Assembly: GCF_016599855.1 (NCBI RefSeq)
Contig: NZ_CP067041.1
Span: forward strand, 7,036,501 to 7,100,500
From: Bradyrhizobium diazoefficiens
Lineage (GTDB): Bacteria; Pseudomonadota; Alphaproteobacteria; Rhizobiales; Xanthobacteraceae
Reading direction: 5' to 3'
DNA: 64,000 nt
Shown: piece after piece, positions 60,286 to 64,000 of the stretch
Layout: every line of letters starts with the position of its first letter
Numbering within the stretch: position 1 is the stretch's first letter
Notes under the pieces: generated by a model
Databases searched by the model: none
Told to the model about the DNA's origin: nothing
The model's input: the letters and a program-made list of their open reading frames with translations, nothing else
Program-made: the position numbers and the translations under genes

Positions 60286-61026
60286 CTAAAACCAGCGCTC
60301 GCCGACGAACACCGTGTCGCCAGGGCTGACGGGCGTGCCGAGCGGCACGATGGCGCGCATGGCGCCGCCGGCTTCGGGGCGGGTGACGGTGACCACGTCG
60401 CGCTTGGCGCGCGGCGAAAAGCCGCCGGCGATCGCGACTGCGCTTTCGACCGTCATGTTCGGCACATAAGGATATTGGCCGGGGGCGGCGACTTCGCCAA
60501 GAATGAAGAACGGGCGGTAGGACTCGATCTCCACGGCCACCGAAGGCTCGCGGATGTAGCCGTTGCGCAGGCGCGCGGCGATTTCGCCGGCGAGCCCTGC
60601 CGTGGTACGGCCGCGCGCCGGCACCGCGCCGATCAGCGGCATGGTGATCGAGCCGCCGGCATCGATGGCGTAGCTGTTGGTGAGACCCTCCTGGCCGTAG
60701 ACCACGACGCGCAGCTTGTCGCCGGCATCGAGGTGATAGGAGGCGTCGTAGCGGACCGGTGCTGCCACCATAGGCGCGGCATAGGCGACCGACACGGATG
60801 CCGAGGCAAAGGAGTTGGTGAGCGCATCGATGGCGCCGCCGCCATTGGCAACGACGACCGGCGGCGGTGCGCGGTAAGGCTGGCCATAGGCCATGGCGTC
60901 GAGATCGGGACGGGGCTGCACCATCGCGACGGGGCCGGCGGTCTGCATGCAGCCGCCCAGGGTCAGCGCGGCGGACGCTGCCAAGATCGACCATCGAAAC
61001 GCGCGTGCAACCGGCACCGGAGCCAT
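60286..61026 (-). CDS. Polysaccharide biosynthesis/export lipoprotein (Wza-like)
   Basis: An outer-membrane lipoprotein of 246 residues. A lipobox-type signal (ILAASAALTLGGC) ends the signal peptide near residue 27. The export domain begins YHLDAGDKLRVVVYGQEGLTNSYAIDAGGSITMPLIG, the Poly_export (PES) signature, followed by a SLBB-like segment (PFFILGEVAAPGQYPYVPNMTVESAVAIAGGF). Such proteins form or line the channel for exopolysaccharide export; this one is short, with one SLBB. The ATG at 61026 is the start used. Partner genes for synthesis or co-polymerase are not adjacent. A CtrA-like sequence (TTAA-N7-TTGA) lies 41-55 bp upstream. Confidence 0.9.
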   Translation of the reverse strand: MAPVPVARAFRWSILAASAALTLGGCMQTAGPVAMVQPRPDLDAMAYGQPYRAPPPVVVANGGGAIDALTNSFASASVSVAYAAPMVAAPVRYDASYHLDAGDKLRVVVYGQEGLTNSYAIDAGGSITMPLIGAVPARGRTTAGLAGEIAARLRNGYIREPSVAVEIESYRPFFILGEVAAPGQYPYVPNMTVESAVAIAGGFSPRAKRDVVTVTRPEAGGAMRAIVPLGTPVSPGDTVFVGERWF

Positions 61027-61120
61027 CCCCGAAAACGAGACAGCTCCAGTGATGCACCGGTTATGGTTAACAAAGGGTTGAGGGTGGGCTAGGCGCGACA
61101 ATGCAAGCAACGAGCACGGT

Positions 61121-61279
61121 GCGCTCCCTCTCCCGCTTGCGGGCCGCGACGAGCTTCGCTCGCGCTGAGAGGGTTGGGGAGAGGGTGCTTCCGCAAAGAG
61201 ACACTCCCCCAGAGGACAGAGCCCTCACCCGCATTGCATCTCCGATGCAATGCGACCTCTCCCGCAAGCGGGAGAGGTG
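61121..61279. repeat. Palindromic intergenic repeat, family D (copy 2)
   Basis: The left arm CTCCCTCTCCCGCTTGCGGG, an internal hairpin GCATTGCATCTCCGATGCAATGC, and a right arm CTCTCCCGCAAGCGGGAGAG form nested stems. Related to 43001-43141. Confidence 0.8.
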
Positions 61280-61298
61280 CACCAACTCCGTAGCTAGC

Positions 61299-61955
61299 TT
61301 ACGCGCTCACACCAACACCAATCGGACACGACACGCCGGTGCCGCCGAGGCCGCAATAGCCGGCGGGATTCTTCGCCAGATATTGCTGATGATAGTCTTC
61401 GGCGAAATAGAACGGGCCGGCCGGCGCGATCTCGGTGGTGATGGCGCCGAGGCCCTTTGCAGCGAGCGCCTTCTGGTAGAGCGCCTTCGACTCGTCGGCG
61501 GCTTTCTTCTGCGCCTCGGAGTAAGTGTAGATCGCGCTTCGGTACTGCGTGCCGACGTCGTTGCCCTGACGCATGCCCTGGGTCGGATCGTGGCTCTCCC
61601 AGAACGTCTTCAAGAGCTTCTCGTAGGAGATCTTCTTCGGATCGAACACGACCAGCACCACTTCGGTGTGGCCGGTGCGTCCCGAACAGGTCTCTTCATA
61701 GGTCGGGTTCGGCGTGTGACCGCCGGCATAGCCGACAGCGGTCGCATAGATGCCCTCGCCGAGCTCCCAGAACTTGCGCTCGGCGCCCCAGAAGCAGCCG
61801 AGCCCGAACACGGCCTGCTCGAGGCCGGCGGGATAAGGCGGCTGCAGCTTGGCGCCGTTGACGAAATGGATGGTCGCGGTCGGAATCGGTTGCGCGCGGC
61901 CGGGCAGCGCTTCGGCTGCGCTCGGCAGTGCGGTGGACTTGCGCGTGAACAGCAT
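61299..61955 (-). CDS. msrA: Peptide-methionine (S)-S-oxide reductase MsrA
   Basis: Repairs oxidised methionine using thioredoxin, 218 residues. The catalytic motif is [13 protein letters not shown]. The recycling cysteines lie in [16 protein letters not shown] at the C-terminus. Conserved [16 protein letters not shown] and [17 protein letters not shown] are also present. An N-terminal extension of about 45 residues ([19 protein letters not shown]) precedes the usual start and has no obvious signal cleavage site. Rhizobial MsrA proteins of the cytoplasmic type often have such an extension. It is monocistronic. Confidence 0.95.
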   Translation of the reverse strand: MLFTRKSTALPSAAEALPGRAQPIPTATIHFVNGAKLQPPYPAGLEQAVFGLGCFWGAERKFWELGEGIYATAVGYAGGHTPNPTYEETCSGRTGHTEVVLVVFDPKKISYEKLLKTFWESHDPTQGMRQGNDVGTQYRSAIYTYSEAQKKAADESKALYQKALAAKGLGAITTEIAPAGPFYFAEDYHQQYLAKNPAGYCGLGGTGVSCPIGVGVSA

Positions 61956-62090
61956 GATCGGATCTCCGAAAAGCGAGCTGTCGGTCGCCTGAACAAGGCG
62001 CTCAGGCGGCGTGCTCGCGATCGAGTGGGAATATAGGTCTTTACGCGGGAAGAGGCAGCCTTGTTACGGCGTCCTTCGTTCCCAGCTCAG

Positions 62091-62144
62091 TCCCGGCGGG
62101 AATTGAAAGATCAATCCCGGCGGGAATTGAAAGATCAATCCCGG
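62091..62144. repeat. 24-bp tandem repeat over the end of a membrane-protein gene
   Basis: Two exact 24-bp copies (62091-62114 and 62115-62138) starting TCCCGGCGGGAATTG, plus 6 bases of a third. The second copy contains the stop codon of the gene ending at 62135. Confidence 0.85.
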
Positions 62145-62452
62145 GAATAGCCGATCAGCGGCTTGCGCGGGCGGAACAGGATTATCAGCAAAATGCCGAG
62201 AACGCCGAGCACGGCGAAAACCGGCTGATCCAGCACGAGGCGGATCACCGAGGTCCAGAGCCAGGGTGCCTTGGCCTCGACCCAGGTCCGGAATGCGGAT
62301 TGGCTGGCCTGGTTGATGTCGTTCCAGAACTGGCCGAGCCGGGTGAAGCGCAGGGTCTGGTCGGCCACCCAGCGGGCGCCGTCATAGACCATGAAGATGA
62401 ATCCGCCGGCCAGCAGCAACACGCCAATCAGTCGGAAAAAGCCGCGGATCAT
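62135..62452 (-). CDS. Small two-TM membrane protein, hypothetical
   Basis: A protein of 105 residues with two hydrophobic segments (LIGVLLLAGGFIFMVYDGARWV and LVLDQPVFAVLGVLGILLIILF) joined by an amphipathic linker (QFWNDINQASQSAFRTWVEA). The end is RPRKPLIGYSRD. The family is conserved-hypothetical in related bacteria as far as I can tell; no function is assigned. The ATG at 62452 is the only start. It faces rpsT divergently, with the rpsT promoter about 145 bp away. The tandem repeat at its 3' end suggests recent slippage at the stop codon. Confidence 0.8.
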   Translation of the reverse strand: MIRGFFRLIGVLLLAGGFIFMVYDGARWVADQTLRFTRLGQFWNDINQASQSAFRTWVEAKAPWLWTSVIRLVLDQPVFAVLGVLGILLIILFRPRKPLIGYSRD

Positions 62453-62595
62453 ACCTCACCCCAAATGATCGTCCGGTCGGACGACCCATAGACGCCGCCA
62501 GCCAATAGCCGGGAAACGGCAGAAATTCAACCTCATCAGGGCTTTAGGGACCTTTTTCGGCACGCCCAAGGCCTGTTTTCCGGGCCTGGAAAGCG

Positions 62596-62624
62596 TTGAC
62601 GGTGCGCAAGACCCCCTCTATAAG
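62596..62624 (+). promoter_or_regulatory. Sigma-70 promoter of rpsT
   Basis: -35 TTGACG (62596-62601), a 17-bp spacer, and -10 TATAAG (62619-62624). A transcript from here would have a leader of about 215 bases before rpsT, long enough for structural feedback control. Confidence 0.85.
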
Positions 62625-62847
62625 GGCGCCAACTGGCGGTGGGCGCAATCCTGCCGCCGCTGTTCTTTGAGCAGTTGCAGGCTCTCTTTTGACTTTGAGC
62701 CTCAGAGATGGCCGCAAGGCTTTATCGCTCATGTTCCGGGAACGGCCCAGCAACCGAACATCCTAAATCCGAGCGTCGATTCCGCGGTCAAGCTGCCGGC
62801 GCTACCCGACCAAGACGCGACCGGTACCCGCAAAGGACATTGAGACC

Positions 62848-63114
62848 ATGGCCAATACCACTTCCGCCAAGAAAGCGACGCGCAAGATCGCCCGCCGCAC
62901 CGCCGTCAACAAGTCGCGCCGCACCCAGATGCGCGGTGCCGTGCGTAACGTCGAAGAAGCCATCGCGACCGGCGATCGCGCCGCCGCCGTCAAGGCGCTG
63001 GCCAATGCCGAGCCCGCGTTGATGCGCGCCGCCCAGCGCAACATCATTCACAAGAACAACGCCAGCCGCAAAGTCTCGCGCCTCACCGCGCAGATCGCCA
63101 AGCTCGCAAAGTAA
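62848..63114 (+). CDS. rpsT: 30S ribosomal protein S20
   Basis: A ribosomal protein of 88 residues that binds 16S rRNA in the small subunit. It starts [29 protein letters not shown] and ends in [12 protein letters not shown], the standard S20 helical bundle. The ATG at 62848 has AAAGGACATTGAGACC before it. S20 is controlled in other bacteria by its own binding to its leader; the long leader here would permit this. A sigma-70 promoter and an intrinsic terminator bracket it, so it is monocistronic. In many Rhizobiales rpsT directly precedes dnaA; the window ends before that can be confirmed. Confidence 0.98.
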   Translation: MANTTSAKKATRKIARRTAVNKSRRTQMRGAVRNVEEAIATGDRAAAVKALANAEPALMRAAQRNIIHKNNASRKVSRLTAQIAKLAK

Positions 63115-63173
63115 GTTCGCAGCGCAAACCGATCGAGTCATTCGATCGGTTGAAGCGACCATCGCTCTCGATC

Positions 63174-63199
63174 AGCCCGGCTTCGCGCCGGGCTTTTTG
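63174..63199 (+). terminator. Intrinsic terminator of rpsT
   Basis: The stem AGCCCGGC / GCCGGGCT (8 bp, perfect) with a TTCGC loop at 63174-63194, followed by a T-run. Confidence 0.93.
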
Positions 63200-64000
63200 T
63201 TGCCTGTCACAATTCATCGTTGCGGTGTTTGGGCGACCAATCCTCCATTGGAAGAGTCTTCTCGTTTTCGCCAAGCTGCCTTCCGTAATTTTACTTGCCG
63301 CTATTTTTGCAACAGTGGAAACTTGCACCGCGGTGCGAAAAACCCCTGCGAGGCGGGCTTAAGTTGCACCTCTCGCGCGCGCGAGTTCTGCACACCGTAG
63401 TTTTCCCGGACCGGCTATCGTGTCGGGTTACCCTGCGAAACGAGACTCAAAAAGCGATGTCTCGCTAATCACTTATCAACATAGCTGCGACAAGCATTTG
63501 GAAAATTCGCCCGCGCGTCGGGACGCGTGACGCTTTTGTAAAAAATTTTTGGCGGTGGCGGAGAATTGTCACACGACGCGCCGCGTCTTCGAATCTGTGC
63601 ACGAATCCAAAAACTTGGTCTCACGCCTGTGAACAAGTCACGCGCAGCGTTAACGCTGGTCAAGTTTTTTGATGCCTCAAGTGTGAATCAATTTCGTTGC
63701 GAGTCTTTCCGCTTAGTGTATTCCTTAAGTCGTTCGCGGCGCCCACGATCTTGAGACCAGCGCGGTTTAGGAAACGGGGCGAGCGTGCAAATCGGCGGCG
63801 GTGTGCACGTAGGCGACGCTTCAACAAGCGATTGTCGGATCAAAACTCATAGCAATATGGGAACGGTAGCTCTTTGTCTTCACGTCTCAAAGCGTGATCT
63901 TTGCGATACTCGCGCCAGGCGCATATGAGAGACAACTCGAGGCTACTCCGATACGCGCGACGGCGAAGCCGAGCGGACGACACGAACAGACGGGCAGGAT
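63200..64000. other. Non-coding region after rpsT, probable dnaA upstream/origin-like region
   Basis: About 800 bp with no convincing gene. It is markedly AT-richer than the rest in 63240-63330 and 63530-63560 (GTAAAAAATTTTTGG). TTATCAACA at 63473-63481 differs at one base from the DnaA box TTATCCACA; TGTGAACAA at 63628-63636 is a weaker reverse-strand match. By synteny this would be the region upstream of dnaA. Small ORFs here look like chance. Confidence 0.5.

Noticed and set aside
61121..61279. CRISPR-like array from repeated CTCTCCCGC words
   Set aside because: Copies are inverted nested arms with no regular spacers; it is a palindromic repeat, and no cas gene is present. No CRISPR was seen anywhere in the window.
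63566..63754. Short ORF in the pre-dnaA region
   Set aside because: It has no ribosome site, biased composition and overlaps DnaA-box-like and AT-rich sequence.

Overview
The window looks like chromosomal DNA of a Bradyrhizobium-type alphaproteobacterium. This rests on high G+C coding sequence, a glnD and rpsT of rhizobial type, a RegS/RegR redox pair, MmcB, many solute-binding proteins, and a dense load of palindromic intergenic repeats in several families. Genus is an inference from memory of related genomes, not a database match.

Left part (1-14300): the 3' part of glnD; a DNA alkyltransferase; an orphan Liv-type binding protein; a DUF1330 protein; a class A penicillin-binding protein; a zinc metallopeptidase; an intracellular PHB depolymerase; an ABC-2 export pair; and regS-regR with a candidate RegR box between them. 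Next (14300-28970): mmcB, two convergent GH13 glycosidases, an MBL hydrolase, an HxlR regulator beside an ABM-like protein, a second PHB-type esterase, an MFS pump, a luciferase-like monooxygenase, a P450, an amber-interrupted acyl-CoA ligase remnant, a VOC protein, a Bug-type binding protein and an ArsR/SRPBCC pair.

Middle (29000-35000): a secreted trypsin-like protease. Then comes a compact cassette of a six-TM membrane protein, a winged-helix regulator and an UppS-like cis-prenyltransferase. The same perfect 17-bp palindrome lies on the cassette promoter and over the prenyltransferase start codon; this is the best candidate here for an undescribed regulatory system. A small unknown gene behind a consensus EcfG (general stress) promoter follows. 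A decayed stretch then holds a truncated chemotaxis receptor, a HiPIP, an orphan antitoxin-like ORF and tRNA-Arg(CCG).

Right-centre (35000-54200): a c-di-GMP block (GGDEF and PAS-GGDEF-EAL genes separated by 1 bp, later a GGDEF-EAL, an HWE kinase and an HD-GYP protein). It encloses a 10-kb minus-strand catabolic block: sigma-54 activator, MHS-family transporter behind a consensus -24/-12 promoter and a 28-bp dyad, CoA-transferase, and a complete livK-G-F-H-M transporter. Right end (54400-64000): a two-subunit molybdenum hydroxylase operon, an alpha/beta hydrolase, a dienelactone hydrolase, small unknowns, a polysaccharide export lipoprotein, msrA, and rpsT with a clear sigma-70 promoter and terminator. 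The last 800 bases carry no convincing gene and are probably the region upstream of dnaA.
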